Below are positions 17,181 through 26,565 of a stretch of DNA of 64,000 nt, piece after piece. The notes under the pieces are model-generated. The model was not told where the DNA came from, made no database searches, and saw only the letters and a list, made by a program, of their open reading frames with translations. Origin of the DNA: CAYFRC01 sp050946115 (GTDB lineage: Bacteria; Bacillota; Clostridia; Christensenellales; Aristaeellaceae). How positions within the stretch are numbered: the stretch's first letter is position 1; every line of letters begins with the position of its first letter. The stretch covers positions 1-64,000 of the forward strand of contig JBMNUF010000007.1 in the NCBI GenBank assembly GCA_050946115.1, in the 5' to 3' direction. The translations under genes were made by a program, and so were the position numbers.

Positions 17181-18428
17181 ATGAACCAGAAGACGAAAAA
17201 CCTTATCACCCTGCTTACGACCGTGGTACTGGTGGTACTGGTCGCGGCGCTCGCCCTGAACGGGTTTCAGGTCGGCAAGTATATCTTCCTGAAGGTCGGA
17301 GACGCGGTGAGCCTCGGGCTCGACCTTCGCGGCGGCGTGTACGCCGTGTATGTTGCGACGGACCCGAATCAGGAGGATTTTGAAAGCCTTCTGCACGGCA
17401 CCATCTCCGTTCTTCGCAACCGCCTGACGCAGCAGGGCTTTACAGAAGCGACTGTGACGCAGCAGGGCAGCGACCGCATCCGCGTGGAGATTCCCGATGT
17501 CGCCGATCCCAACGAGATTTTGGACATCATCGGCACCCCCGCGCACCTGACCATCACCGACCCCGATGGCAACATCATCATCGAGGGCAAGGACATCAAG
17601 ATGGCGCGCGCGGGCTATGCGGACCCGAACAGCCCCGAAAATGTCGTGGTGCACTTCGAGCTGAACGAAAGCGGCAAAGAGGCGTTCGCGACCGCGACCG
17701 CAAACAACATCGGAAAGCAGCTGACCATCTCCTTGGACGGCGACGTCATCTCCGCGCCGGTCGTCCAATCGGCGATCACGGGCGGCTACGGCTATATCGA
17801 CGGCATGAAGGACGCGCAGGACGCGATCAACCTCGCCAACCTCATCATGTCGGGCGCGCTGCCGCTGGATATCCGCGAGGACGAGGTGCGCACGGTGTCC
17901 GCGACGCTGGGCGACGAGGCGATGGAAAAGGCGCTGCTCGCGGGCGTCGTCGGCCTCATTCTGGTCATCGTGTTCATGATCGCGGTATACAGGCTTCCCG
18001 GCATCGTGGCAAGTCTCGCCCTTTGCATCTATGTACTCATCGTGATGTATTCCATCGCGCTGATTCGCGGCGTCCAGCTGACCCTTCCGGGCATCGCGGG
18101 CGTGCTGCTCGGCATCGGCATGGCGGTCGACGCGAACGTCGTCATCTTCGAGCGCATGCGTGAGGAGATCAAGTCCGGTCGCTCTTTGGAGAGCGCGGTC
18201 AACCGCGGCTTCAAAAACGCGCTGAGCGCGGTCATCGATTCCAACGTGACGACCATCATCTGCGGGCTCGTGCTGCTGTACTTCGGTACCGGCACCATCA
18301 AGGGCTTCGCGATGACGCTTTTGATCGGCGTCGTCGCATCCATGTTCACGGCGGTCTTTGTCACGCGTTTCCTTTTGAAGCGCGTCGTCGGGCTGGGCAT
18401 CAAAAACATCGCCTGGTATACTCGCTGA
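17181..18428 (+). CDS. secD: Protein translocase subunit SecD, 415 aa
   Basis: SecD is the membrane subunit that, with SecF, uses the proton or sodium gradient to pull secreted proteins through SecYEG. One N-terminal membrane helix (~10-28) is followed by LGLDLRGGVYAVY, the outer P1 region with RIRVEIPD, then five C-terminal helices containing GIGMAVDANVVIFERMREE. It is shorter than the Proteobacterial form, as is usual for clostridia. ATG 17181 gives a 10-base gap to GGGAGGA; an in-frame ATG at 17172 is too close to it. secF follows 16 bases on. Confidence 0.94.
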   Translation: MNQKTKNLITLLTTVVLVVLVAALALNGFQVGKYIFLKVGDAVSLGLDLRGGVYAVYVATDPNQEDFESLLHGTISVLRNRLTQQGFTEATVTQQGSDRIRVEIPDVADPNEILDIIGTPAHLTITDPDGNIIIEGKDIKMARAGYADPNSPENVVVHFELNESGKEAFATATANNIGKQLTISLDGDVISAPVVQSAITGGYGYIDGMKDAQDAINLANLIMSGALPLDIREDEVRTVSATLGDEAMEKALLAGVVGLILVIVFMIAVYRLPGIVASLALCIYVLIVMYSIALIRGVQLTLPGIAGVLLGIGMAVDANVVIFERMREEIKSGRSLESAVNRGFKNALSAVIDSNVTTIICGLVLLYFGTGTIKGFAMTLLIGVVASMFTAVFVTRFLLKRVVGLGIKNIAWYTR

Positions 18429-18444
18429 AGGGGGACCAAAAGCA

Positions 18445-19383
18445 ATGAAGAACAACATCTTTACCGCAAATACGCGCCTTTATATGACGATTTCCGCCGG
18501 GATCATCGTCTTGGCGATCGTGCTTTCGCTCTTCGGCCTCGGCATGAACATGGGCATCGACTTCACGGGCGGATCGCTTTTGACGTATAACATGCACGGC
18601 GAATTCGACGTGGCAATCGTCGAGGAAGCGCTCAAATCCGTCGGCATCGCCGAATCGCAGATCGCCAAGACCGGCGTCGGCGAAGTTCAGGACCAGCTGC
18701 AAATCCGCATCAAGCAGGAGCATGGCGACGACGATATGCGCGTCAACCTCGAGGCGAAACTCAGGGAGACGTACCCTGATATGGAGTTTGTGCAGATCGA
18801 ATTCGTCGGCGCGGTCGCCGGACGGGATTTGATCGCCAACGCCGTGAAATCGCTTCTGATCGCCTTCCTGTGCCTTCTGGTCTACATCGCGATCCGGTTT
18901 GACTTCTATTCCGGTCTCGCGGCGCTTCTCGCGCTCACGCACGACGTATTGATTATGTGCAGCTTCATGGTGTTTTTCCGCGGCGTGTACCAGGCGAACA
19001 GCACCTTTATCGCGGCGCTTCTAGTCATCGTCGGCTATTCCATCAACAACACGATCATCATCTTCGACCGCATCCGCGAAAACGTGAAGAACCCCGCATT
19101 TGCGCAGAAGACGCACAAGGAAATCGTGGAGAGCTCCGTCTCTTCGACCATCAGCCGCACGATCAATACCACGCTCACCACGCTCATCACGCTGGTCGCG
19201 CTGTATGTCTTGGGTGTCAGTTCCATCAAGGAATTCTGCTTCCCGCTCGTCGTCGGTATGCTGGCGGGCACGTATTCTTCCGTCATGCTTTCCGGGCAGA
19301 TTTGGGCGTATTGGCTGGACAACGACACCTTCGCGCCGATTCGCAACCTGTTCCGTAAAAACAGGCAGGCAAAAAAGGCTTAA
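18445..19383 (+). CDS. secF: Protein translocase subunit SecF, 312 aa
   Basis: Partner of SecD in protein export. Six membrane helices with the SecF hallmarks GIDFTGGSLL near residue 40 and VGYSINNTIIIFDRIREN, plus TLTTLITLVALYVLG. Normal length. It has its own ribosome binding site (AGGGGG) and lies 16 bases after secD, so the two are cotranscribed. Confidence 0.95.
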   Translation: MKNNIFTANTRLYMTISAGIIVLAIVLSLFGLGMNMGIDFTGGSLLTYNMHGEFDVAIVEEALKSVGIAESQIAKTGVGEVQDQLQIRIKQEHGDDDMRVNLEAKLRETYPDMEFVQIEFVGAVAGRDLIANAVKSLLIAFLCLLVYIAIRFDFYSGLAALLALTHDVLIMCSFMVFFRGVYQANSTFIAALLVIVGYSINNTIIIFDRIRENVKNPAFAQKTHKEIVESSVSSTISRTINTTLTTLITLVALYVLGVSSIKEFCFPLVVGMLAGTYSSVMLSGQIWAYWLDNDTFAPIRNLFRKNRQAKKA

Positions 19384-19399
19384 TACCGTAAAACAGGCA

Positions 19400-19435
19400 G
19401 AATTAGGAATTGGAGGCGCCTCCGATTCCTAATTC
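19400..19435 (+). terminator. 36-bp near-perfect inverted repeat, likely terminator
   Basis: Two 18-base arms, starting GAATTAGGAAT and ending ATTCCTAATTC, are complementary except for one G-T pair and have no loop. It lies 17 bases after secF and is followed by TCTTTATT. It probably ends the secDF message, though the U-tract is weak and a small mobile-repeat origin is possible. Confidence 0.55.
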
Positions 19436-19466
19436 TCTTTATTCCTTGGAGAGGGGGCAGGGACAT

Positions 19467-21794
19467 ATGCGCAGATTTGTACGGCGCGCGGGCATAGATG
19501 TTGCGGATGCGGCATATCCGCCGGATATACCGGATGTGCTGCAAAGGCTTTTGCGCGCGCGGGGCGTAACCGATGCGCAGGAATTTCTGCACCCCGAAGC
19601 GGGCACGCTCCACGACCCGATGCTGCTGCAGGGCATGAAAGAAGCGGTTTCGCGGCTGCAGGAAGCAAAAGAAAAGCGCAAACGCGTCCTCATCTGGGGA
19701 GATTACGATGCGGACGGCGTGTCCGCAACCGCGATTCTGATGCTGTTCTTCCGAAAATACGGCATCTCTTCGAGATTCTATATCCCCTCGCGCCACAAAG
19801 AGGGCTACGGGCTGAACGAAAAGGGGCTGCGCGAAATCGCGGAAAGCGCGGAGGTATTGGTGACTGTCGACAACGGCATCGCGGAAAAAGCGCTCGTCGA
19901 AACGGCGATGGGGCTGGGGCTCGACGTCATCGTGACGGACCACCACCAACCGGGGGATCGCGTTCCGAATTGCACCGTGATCAACCCGCTCTTGGGGGAC
20001 TATCCGTATAAATACCTGTGCGGGGCTGCCGTGGCGTTTAAGCTCGCCTGCGCGCTGGATGCGGAACTGGCTATGGATTTTATCGACATCGCCGCGCTCG
20101 CAACCGTCGCGGACGTGGTGCCGCTCACGGGGGAAAACCGCACAATCGTCGCAAAGGGGCTCCTGCGGATGAACGAAAACCCGCGCCCACCCATCGCCGC
20201 GCTCGTCAGGGCGAGCGGGATGAAGGGAAAGATTACCTCGACCGACCTCGCATTCCGCCTCGCGCCGAGGCTGAACGCGGGCGGGCGCATAGGCGATGCA
20301 AAGCGGTCGCTCGCACTGCTTTTGAGCGAAACGGACGCCGAGGCGGACGAACGCGCGCGGGAGCTGGAGCAGGAAAACGCGCGCCGCAAGCAGATTGAAG
20401 ATGCCATTTTGAAGGACGCGGAAGCGCAGCTTTTGCACTATCCGCTCGCCCAAAGGCGCGTAATCGTGCTCGCGGGCGAATGGAACAAGGGCGTGATCGG
20501 GCTCGCGGCGGGGCGGCTGTGCGAAAAATACGCAATGCCCGCAATCCTCTTTTCGCGGGAGGGCGGGGTGCTGACCGGCTCGTGCAGAAGCATCGAGGGC
20601 GTGGACATCTACGCCGCGCTTACATCCGTCGCCAAACACCTCGACCGCTACGGCGGCCACAGGCAGGCGGCGGGGCTGACGATGAAGGAAGAAGCACTCG
20701 AAGCGTTCATTTTGGATATCGATAAGGCGATCGCCGAATCGAGCGACCCCGCCGCATTCGTCCCGACGGCGGAATACGATGCCGAGGTAGATCTCGCCGA
20801 TTGGCGCATAGAGGACATCGAAATGCTTTCGCTGCTCGAGCCGACGGGGAACCAAAACCCCAAGCCCGTGTTCCTTTCGGAGGCAAAGGTTGTTTCGGCG
20901 CAGCGCGTCGGCGCGGACGGAAACACGCTCAGGCTCTCGCTTGAAAGCGGCGGCACCGAGACGCAGGCGGTGTGGTTCCGCCACGGGGAGGAAGCATCGC
21001 GCCTTTCGGGGCAGAACGCGCGCGTTTTGTACAATGCCGAGATCAATTCATGGCAAGACCGAAAGAATATACAGTGCCTGCTTTCTGCCGCAGAGGTCGC
21101 GTGGGATGCGGGAAACCTGACAGTGACGGGCGCGATGTTCGCATCGTTTCTGTCCGAGCGGCTGCAAAAGGATGCCCGCGCGCAGGGCGCGGTGCCGCTA
21201 TCCATGCACAAATGGGCATCGCTGTTGGATGCGAACCCGAGGGGGACTCTCCTCATCGCGCTGACGAAAAAGGCGGTACAGGCTGTGCTGCATGTCGCGC
21301 AGCGGTTCCCGCCGGACGTATGCATCGGCGCGTATCCCGCAGACAAAAGGGGCTTTAACGCGGTGTGCCTGCTGCCGAAGGGCGAATTCTCGGAAGGATA
21401 TAGGCACATAGTGCTCTTGGACGCGCCGGAAGTCCTCTTTGGAGACGTTCCGGGCGGCTCGCAGCTGTTTCGAGATGAAAACATGGGCGATGCGCCATGG
21501 CTCAGGGCGCTGTGCGACAAGGATATGCTGCGCGAGGTGTACAAGGCGGTGCGGCGCATTCTCTCGCGGCCATTCCATCGGCGCGACGCGATGCTTTTGT
21601 ACCGCGACATCATGGAATGCTCGGGCGTTCCGATGCTCGGGGCACTTTCGGGGCTATATGTTTTGGATCACATGGGGCTGATCTCGTTTCGGGAGAAGCC
21701 GCTTCAGATAGTCGGCAAGCCGCCCTTCAAGGCGGAGCCGGAGGACGACGCGATGTATCAAAGAATCCAAGCGATCAGACGTGAAAGGGGATGA
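19467..21794 (+). CDS. recJ: Single-stranded-DNA exonuclease RecJ, 775 aa
   Basis: A 5'-3' ssDNA exonuclease for recombination and repair. DHH-family motifs: IWGDYDADGVSAT, VTVDNGI, VTDHHQPGD, then the DHHA1 part with GSCRSIEGVDIYAAL and GGHRQAAGLT. The C-terminal third (~560-775) is the extra domain of Gram-positive RecJ. The ATG at 19467 has GAGGGGGCAGGGA upstream; a longer frame to 19410 lies inside the inverted repeat. Its stop overlaps the ribosome binding region of rel. Confidence 0.94.
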   Translation: MRRFVRRAGIDVADAAYPPDIPDVLQRLLRARGVTDAQEFLHPEAGTLHDPMLLQGMKEAVSRLQEAKEKRKRVLIWGDYDADGVSATAILMLFFRKYGISSRFYIPSRHKEGYGLNEKGLREIAESAEVLVTVDNGIAEKALVETAMGLGLDVIVTDHHQPGDRVPNCTVINPLLGDYPYKYLCGAAVAFKLACALDAELAMDFIDIAALATVADVVPLTGENRTIVAKGLLRMNENPRPPIAALVRASGMKGKITSTDLAFRLAPRLNAGGRIGDAKRSLALLLSETDAEADERARELEQENARRKQIEDAILKDAEAQLLHYPLAQRRVIVLAGEWNKGVIGLAAGRLCEKYAMPAILFSREGGVLTGSCRSIEGVDIYAALTSVAKHLDRYGGHRQAAGLTMKEEALEAFILDIDKAIAESSDPAAFVPTAEYDAEVDLADWRIEDIEMLSLLEPTGNQNPKPVFLSEAKVVSAQRVGADGNTLRLSLESGGTETQAVWFRHGEEASRLSGQNARVLYNAEINSWQDRKNIQCLLSAAEVAWDAGNLTVTGAMFASFLSERLQKDARAQGAVPLSMHKWASLLDANPRGTLLIALTKKAVQAVLHVAQRFPPDVCIGAYPADKRGFNAVCLLPKGEFSEGYRHIVLLDAPEVLFGDVPGGSQLFRDENMGDAPWLRALCDKDMLREVYKAVRRILSRPFHRRDAMLLYRDIMECSGVPMLGALSGLYVLDHMGLISFREKPLQIVGKPPFKAEPEDDAMYQRIQAIRRERG

Positions 21795-21798
21795 GCAC

Positions 21799-23991
21799 AT
21801 GCCGGAAGATGTCATGATCATGGACAGGGAACAGATGCTCACAGAGTTGCTCGACAAAATCCGGCGTTTCCACCCCCATGACAACCTTGCGGTGGTAGAG
21901 AAGGCGTTCCTGTTTTCCTATCAGGCACACGTGGGGCAAAAGCGCAAATCCGGAGAGCCGTATTTCACGCATCCGTATGAGACGACGTCCATTCTGGCGG
22001 GCCTCATGTTGGACGGTGCGACGGTCGCCGCGGGGCTGTTGCACGATGCTATGGAGGACTGTGAAAACGTGACGATGGATGTCATCACGCGCGAATTCGG
22101 CTCTGACATCGCGCTGATGGTGGACGGGGTGACGAAGCTCAGCCGCATGGACTTCACGACGAAGGAGGAGCAGAAGGCCGAAAGCCTGCGCAAAATGGTG
22201 CTCGCGATGGCGAAGGACATCCGCGTGGTGCTCATCAAGCTCGCCGACAGGCTCCACAACATGCGCACGCTCCAATTTCAGCAGCCCGACAGGCAGATCG
22301 CGATCGCGCGGGAGACGCTCGACATCTATGCGCCGCTCGCGCACAGGCTCGGCATATCCGCCGTCAAATGGCAGTTGGAAGACCTGTCGCTGCAATATCT
22401 CGACCCCGAAGCCTATCGCAATATCGTGGAAGAGATCGGCATGACGCAGGAGGAGCGCGGCGAATCCATCCAAAAAATCAAGGATGTGCTTTCGGAAAAG
22501 CTCGCCGAGCAGGACATCCACGCGGAGATCGACGGGCGGGTAAAGCATATCTACAGCATCTACAAGAAGATGAAGTCGCAAAACAAGTCGTTCGACGAGA
22601 TTTACGACGTATTCGCCGTGCGCATACTGGTCGATACGATCCTCGACTGCTACGCCTCCCTGGGCGTGGTGCATACGCTGTGGACGCAGATGCCGAACCG
22701 CTTTAAGGACTACATCTCCGTCCCGAAGTCGAACATGTACCAATCGCTGCACACGACGGTGGTCGGCATGGGCGGCATGTCGTTCGAGGTGCAGATTCGC
22801 ACGTGGGACATGCACCGCACGTCGGAATACGGCATCGCGGCGCACTGGCGCTACAAAGAGGGCAAGCAGGCGGACGAGCTGGACCAAAAGCTGTACTGGC
22901 TGCGGCAGATCGTCGATTGGCAGAGCGACACGCACGACCCGAACGAGTTCGTGGACGCGCTGAAGACGGACCTGTTTTCGGACGAAGTGTTCGTCTTCAC
23001 GCCGCGCGGCGCGGTAAAATCCATGCCCAAGGGCGCGACGCCGCTCGACTTTGCGTACGCCGTGCATACGGAAGTGGGACACAAGTGCATCGGGGCGAAG
23101 GTGAACGGCAGGATCGTGCCGCTCAACAGCGAATTGCAGTCCGGCGATTTTTGCGAGATCATCACCTCGCAGTCCTCGCGCGGCCCCTCCCGCGACTGGC
23201 TGCAGATCGTCAAGACCAGCGAGGCGCGCACGAAGATTCGCTCGTGGTTCAAGCGCGAATTCAAGGACAAGAACATCGCCAGTGGCAGGGAAATGCTGGA
23301 GCAGGAGGCAAAGCGGCTCGGCTATTCGTGGCATACGCTCAGTAAGCCCGAATATTTGGAGCCGATATACAGGCGGCACACGCTGTCCTCGCTGGACGAT
23401 CTGTACATGACGGTCGGCTTCGGCGGGCTCTCGACGGCGCAGGTGTTAAACCGCATCATCGAGCAATACCGGCGCACGCAAAAGCCCGATGCGCCGGAGA
23501 TTCCGATGCCGAAGCCCGAAACGCCGCACAGGCAGTCCACCTCCTCGCGCGGCGTGGTCGTCGAGGGGGAACAGGGAATGCTCGTTCGGTTCGCGAAGTG
23601 CTGCACGCCCGTGCCGGGGGACGACATCATCGGCTATGTGACGCGCGGGCGGGGCGTATCCGTGCACCGCAGCGACTGCGTGAACATCGAAAGCATCAGG
23701 AAGGAGCCGGAGCGCCTCATCAACGTGCGCTGGGAGAACGGCGAAAGCGGCGCGTACAGCGCGGAAATCCAGATCGTCGCCTACGACAGGGTGGGGCTGC
23801 TCGCCGACATATCGGCCCTTTTGGTGAAGCTTTCCGTGAGCATCACCGCGCTCACTGCGCGCATAGACAAGGACAAGAACACGATTATCAACATCACCAT
23901 GGAGATCAAAAACGCAAAACAGTTGGAGGAAGTGATCAAGGCGCTGCTCAAGCGCAGCGACGTGATCGAGGTATTCCGAACCGGCAAATGA
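21799..23991 (+). CDS. relA: Bifunctional (p)ppGpp synthetase/hydrolase Rel, 730 aa
   Basis: The stringent-response enzyme. HD hydrolase domain (~25-190; HDAMEDC), synthetase domain (~230-350; RVKHIYSIYKKM, YDVFAVRI), TGS domain (~385-445; VFVFTPRGAVKSMPKGATPLDFAY), and C-terminal zinc-finger/helical and ACT regions (CCTPVPGDDIIGY; DRVGLLADIS). Both catalytic halves look intact, so it should both make and degrade (p)ppGpp. The ATG at 21799 has AAAGGGG eight bases ahead. It is coupled to recJ, a common clostridial order. Confidence 0.95.
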   Translation: MPEDVMIMDREQMLTELLDKIRRFHPHDNLAVVEKAFLFSYQAHVGQKRKSGEPYFTHPYETTSILAGLMLDGATVAAGLLHDAMEDCENVTMDVITREFGSDIALMVDGVTKLSRMDFTTKEEQKAESLRKMVLAMAKDIRVVLIKLADRLHNMRTLQFQQPDRQIAIARETLDIYAPLAHRLGISAVKWQLEDLSLQYLDPEAYRNIVEEIGMTQEERGESIQKIKDVLSEKLAEQDIHAEIDGRVKHIYSIYKKMKSQNKSFDEIYDVFAVRILVDTILDCYASLGVVHTLWTQMPNRFKDYISVPKSNMYQSLHTTVVGMGGMSFEVQIRTWDMHRTSEYGIAAHWRYKEGKQADELDQKLYWLRQIVDWQSDTHDPNEFVDALKTDLFSDEVFVFTPRGAVKSMPKGATPLDFAYAVHTEVGHKCIGAKVNGRIVPLNSELQSGDFCEIITSQSSRGPSRDWLQIVKTSEARTKIRSWFKREFKDKNIASGREMLEQEAKRLGYSWHTLSKPEYLEPIYRRHTLSSLDDLYMTVGFGGLSTAQVLNRIIEQYRRTQKPDAPEIPMPKPETPHRQSTSSRGVVVEGEQGMLVRFAKCCTPVPGDDIIGYVTRGRGVSVHRSDCVNIESIRKEPERLINVRWENGESGAYSAEIQIVAYDRVGLLADISALLVKLSVSITALTARIDKDKNTIINITMEIKNAKQLEEVIKALLKRSDVIEVFRTGK

Positions 23992-24001
23992 CAGGAAAGA
24001 A

Positions 24002-24050
24002 CCGCCGCGCCCCTCCCTTTCGGAAGCGCGCGGCGGCTTTTTCTGTTTTT
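24002..24050 (+). terminator. Terminator of recJ-rel
   Basis: CCGCCGCGC (24002-24010) pairs with GCGCGGCGG (24028-24036) and is followed by CTTTTTCTGTTTTT. It sits between the convergent rel and E1 genes. Confidence 0.88.
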
Positions 24051-24057
24051 GGGGGAA

Positions 24058-26523
24058 TTATACGCCCTGACGTTCCCTGCGGAGCTTTTCGCCCGCGGTC
24101 AGGTTGGTGGTGCGCACATGCCCCTTGAGCGGGACGATCTTGGCATCGATGGCATCCAAAATCCAGCTTGGCTGCGGGAAGAACGCGTCCTCCAGCTCGT
24201 GCGCGGGGGTGATCCAGTTGCGCGCCGCGACGACCGCGACGGGCGCATCCAATTCGTCAAACGCGAGCTCCGTCACCACGCGCGCGACTTCACTCGCGAA
24301 GCTGTTGCGCTCGCAGGCATCGGTCACGATCACGAGGCGGCCGGTCTTTTTGAGGGATTCGAGCACGGTGTCGTAGTCGAAGGGGACGAGCGTGCGCGCA
24401 TCGATGATCTCGGCGCTCATGCCGTATTTCTCCTGCAGCTCGTCCGCCGCCTTGAGCGCGCGGTACAGTACGGAGCCGAAGGTCAAAACAGTTACGTCGT
24501 CGCCCTTGCGCTTGATGTCCGCCTTGCCCAGCGGGATTTCGTAGTAGCCCTCGGGCACGCCGCCCTCGTGGAACTGCTCGCCGACATCGTAAATGCGCTG
24601 CGATTCGAAGAAGACCACGGGGTCGGTGCCCACGAGCGCAGAGGCGAGCATGCCCTTCGCGTCATACGGCGTTACGGGGAAGGCGACCTTGAGCCCCGGA
24701 ATGTGGGCGGTCAGGCTCGTCCAGTCCTGCGAGTGCTGCGCGCCGTACTTGGAGCCGACGGAGACGCGGAGCACGAGCGGCATCTTGATGATATCTGCCG
24801 ACATCGCCTGCCACTTGGACATCTGGTTGAACACCTCGTCGCCCGCGCGGCCGAGGAAGTCGCAGTACATGAGCTCGACCAGCGCGCGCCCGCCCGCCAT
24901 CGCGTAGCCGACGCCGCTTCCGACGATCGCGGCTTCGCTGATCGGGGAGTTGAACAGCCTGTGGTAGGGAAGCGCCTCGGTGAGCCCGCGGTACACGGCG
25001 AACGCGCCGCCCCAGTCGCGGTTTTCCTCGCCGTAGGCGATCATGGTCGGGTCCTTGTAAAAGCGGTCGATAATCGCCTCAAACAGGCCGTCGCGCAGCT
25101 GATATACCCTGTTTTTGGAGACCGGCTTTCCGTCCTTGAACGCAAAGCGCTCCTTGCCCGCGATCGCCTTGACGCGCTGGTTCTCCTCCATGGGCATGGA
25201 TACGTCGGGCGTCGCGTCGGAGAAGGCTTCCACGCGGCCGTTGGAGAACATGAGGTTTGCGATCGCATCGGGATCGGCGGAAAGGTCCATGTGCGGGGAG
25301 ACGGTATCGTCTATGGCGAGCAGGAAATTTCGATAGATCGCATCCTTCACGGTCTGCATGATCGCGTCGCAGTCCGCATCCGTCGCAAGCCCCGCCTCGA
25401 TCAGCTGCTTGCGATAGGTGATCGTGGGGTCGACTTCTTCCCAAGCCGCGATTTCTTCCTTCGTGCGGTAGGAGGAGGAGTCCGACGGGCTGTGGCCCGC
25501 GTAGCGGTAGGTGAGCACGTCCAGCAGCACCGGGCCCTTGCCTTCGAGCAGGAGCTTTTTCTTTCGGGCGACCGCATCGATGACCGCGAGCGGGTTGAAG
25601 CCGTCCACGCGCTCTGCGTGCATCTGGTTGGGGGCAAAGCCCGCGCCCAGCCGCGCAAGGATGTCGTAGCCCATGGTCTCGCCGTTCGTCTGGCCGCCCA
25701 TCGCGTACTGGTTGTTGAAGATGTTGAACATCACGGGAAGGCCGCCCTTCATGTCGCCCTCCCACAGCTGCGTGAACTGCCCCATCGCCGCCATGTTGAG
25801 CGCCTCGAGCACGGGGCCGCAGCCGAGCGAACCGTCGCCGATGTTGGCGATGACGATGCCCTTTTTGCGGTTGACCTTCTTAAACAGCGCCGCGCCGACC
25901 GCGATGGTTCCGCTGCCGCCGACGATCGCGTTGTTCGGGTAGATGCCGAACGGGGTGAAGAAGGTATGCATGGAGCCGCCGAGGCCGCGGTTAAAGCCGG
26001 TCTTGCGGGCGAAGATCTCCGCCATCGCGCCATACAGCAGGAAGTCGACCGCGAGCTCCTTGACGGTCGCGTGGGGCTTCTTCTCCACGACCGCGAGCGT
26101 ATCGCCGTCGAGGAACGATTTCATCACGTCCATGAGCTCGTCGTCCGAGAGCTTTGCGATCGCGGACAATCCCTTGGCGAGGATTTCGCCGTGGCTCCTG
26201 TGCGAGCCGAAGATAAAGTCGTCCACGTCCAAATGGAACGCCTGACCGACCGCGGACGCCTCCTGCCCCATCGAAAGGTGGGCGGGGCCGGGGTGGTTAT
26301 AGGCGGTGCCGTTGTATTCGCCCTTGGTCTTGATGAGGTTGATCATCGTCTCGAACTCGCGGAGCATGAGCATGTCGCGGTAAATGCCGATCAACTGCTC
26401 CTTGGAAAAATTGCCGAGCTCGTCCTTGACCGTCTTTTGGTAGGCATTGACCGGGATGTCCTCAAAGTGAACGGCTCCGGGTGCGCGCACGACCGACGGA
26501 TCGATGTATTGCGATTTAGGCAT
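24058..26523 (-). CDS. 2-oxoacid dehydrogenase E1, alpha and beta fused, 821 aa
   Basis: The thiamine-diphosphate decarboxylase component that feeds acyl groups to E2. Residues ~40-400 are the alpha-type half (GPAHLSMGQEA, the TPP motif GDGSLGCGPVLEALNMA..NNQYAMGG, and YAGHSPSDSSSYR). Residues ~470-800 are the beta-type half (GEENRDWGGAFAVYRGL, FNSPISEAAIVG, DARTLVPFD). In most bacteria these are two genes; here one frame encodes both. The substrate could be pyruvate, acetoin or branched-chain oxoacids; motifs do not decide. It has AGGAG nine bases before the ATG and is last in the E2-E3-E1 operon. Confidence 0.9.
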   Translation of the reverse strand: MPKSQYIDPSVVRAPGAVHFEDIPVNAYQKTVKDELGNFSKEQLIGIYRDMLMLREFETMINLIKTKGEYNGTAYNHPGPAHLSMGQEASAVGQAFHLDVDDFIFGSHRSHGEILAKGLSAIAKLSDDELMDVMKSFLDGDTLAVVEKKPHATVKELAVDFLLYGAMAEIFARKTGFNRGLGGSMHTFFTPFGIYPNNAIVGGSGTIAVGAALFKKVNRKKGIVIANIGDGSLGCGPVLEALNMAAMGQFTQLWEGDMKGGLPVMFNIFNNQYAMGGQTNGETMGYDILARLGAGFAPNQMHAERVDGFNPLAVIDAVARKKKLLLEGKGPVLLDVLTYRYAGHSPSDSSSYRTKEEIAAWEEVDPTITYRKQLIEAGLATDADCDAIMQTVKDAIYRNFLLAIDDTVSPHMDLSADPDAIANLMFSNGRVEAFSDATPDVSMPMEENQRVKAIAGKERFAFKDGKPVSKNRVYQLRDGLFEAIIDRFYKDPTMIAYGEENRDWGGAFAVYRGLTEALPYHRLFNSPISEAAIVGSGVGYAMAGGRALVELMYCDFLGRAGDEVFNQMSKWQAMSADIIKMPLVLRVSVGSKYGAQHSQDWTSLTAHIPGLKVAFPVTPYDAKGMLASALVGTDPVVFFESQRIYDVGEQFHEGGVPEGYYEIPLGKADIKRKGDDVTVLTFGSVLYRALKAADELQEKYGMSAEIIDARTLVPFDYDTVLESLKKTGRLVIVTDACERNSFASEVARVVTELAFDELDAPVAVVAARNWITPAHELEDAFFPQPSWILDAIDAKIVPLKGHVRTTNLTAGEKLRRERQGV

Positions 26524-26565
26524 GATCTGTCACTCCTATAATAGTATTTTACTTGAAGGTTTGCC

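Noticed and set aside
24049..26541. 830-codon plus-strand open frame opposite the fused E1 gene
   Set aside because: It mirrors a gene with clear TPP-enzyme motifs; the opposite frame is Arg/His/Asp-rich without domains. Long antisense frames are expected at this GC content. The same applies to 6383-8383 (+), 4690-6147 (+), 15527-16972 (-), 19380-20984 (-), 32685-34658 (-) and 55824-57068 (+).
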